DNA from: a bacterium
GTDB lineage: Bacteria; Sumerlaeota; Sumerlaeia; MVZB01
DNA length: 5,796 nucleotides
Direction of reading: 5' to 3'
Assembly: GCA_023480605.1 (NCBI GenBank)
Contig: JAMCWS010000086.1
Span: 1-5,796, forward strand
A model generated the notes under the pieces. That model was not told where the DNA came from, searched no databases, and saw only the letters and a program-made list of their open reading frames with translations. Numbering within the stretch: position 1 is the first letter of the stretch; each line of letters starts with the position of its first letter. The position numbers and the translations under genes are program-made. Positions 5,784 to 5,796 of this stretch are shown in pieces.

Positions 5784-5796
5784 AGATCGGAAGAGC
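5784..5796 (+). other. Probable Illumina adapter remnant at the contig end
   Basis: The final 13 bases are AGATCGGAAGAGC, identical to the common start of Illumina TruSeq-type adapters, in read-through orientation and ending exactly at the window edge. Read as coding they would give E-I-G-R after PQYVV. That is not impossible but departs from the usual 'VVEK/R' continuation. An untrimmed adapter carried into the assembly explains it best. Confidence 0.88.

Overview
The window is GC-rich (above 60% by eye) with dense bacterial coding on both strands. It holds five genes: four intact or nearly so, and one cut at each end (the first and last). A lipoprotein signal peptide, nucleotide-sugar enzymes and a sodium/solute symporter point to a free-living Gram-negative-type bacterium. 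I cannot name the lineage from sequence alone. A deltaproteobacterial-type or similar environmental genome fits the high GC and the symporter plus small-protein pair, but this is a guess. The last 13 bases equal the start of the standard Illumina adapter, so the window is probably the end of a short-read contig, perhaps from a metagenome.

Layout from left to right: (1) 1-1028, minus strand, a lipoprotein with a possible DUF799/GNA1162-like core and a beta-rich C-terminal part that runs off the left edge. It has a plausible promoter at 1095-1124. (2) 1206-1237, a clear intrinsic terminator for the gene to its right. (3) 1262-3106, minus strand, a 614-residue sodium:solute symporter (SSS family). 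(4) 3233-3406, minus strand, a 57-residue one-helix protein of the 'symporter small accessory protein' type, directly upstream of and presumably co-transcribed with the symporter. Behind it lies an AT-rich control region with a perfect TATAAT box, an 18-bp operator-like dyad and a second dyad in the leader. (5) 3636-4622, minus strand, a LegB-like NAD-dependent nucleotide-sugar 4,6-dehydratase/epimerase. (6) 4623-4849, a divergent promoter region. (7) 4850-5783, plus strand, a WbpA-like UDP-GlcNAc 6-dehydrogenase, cut by the contig end.

Two functional units can be read. The divergent legB-like/wbpA-like pair probably feeds surface-polysaccharide or glycan synthesis, and both enzymes are likely to draw on the UDP-GlcNAc pool. 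The small protein and symporter form a transport operon with its own promoter and terminator. The lipoprotein looks like a separate transcription unit. No mobile element, CRISPR array, tRNA or rRNA was seen. The least described part is the symporter operon: its tiny partner protein, its control region, and a long hydrophilic loop in the symporter.
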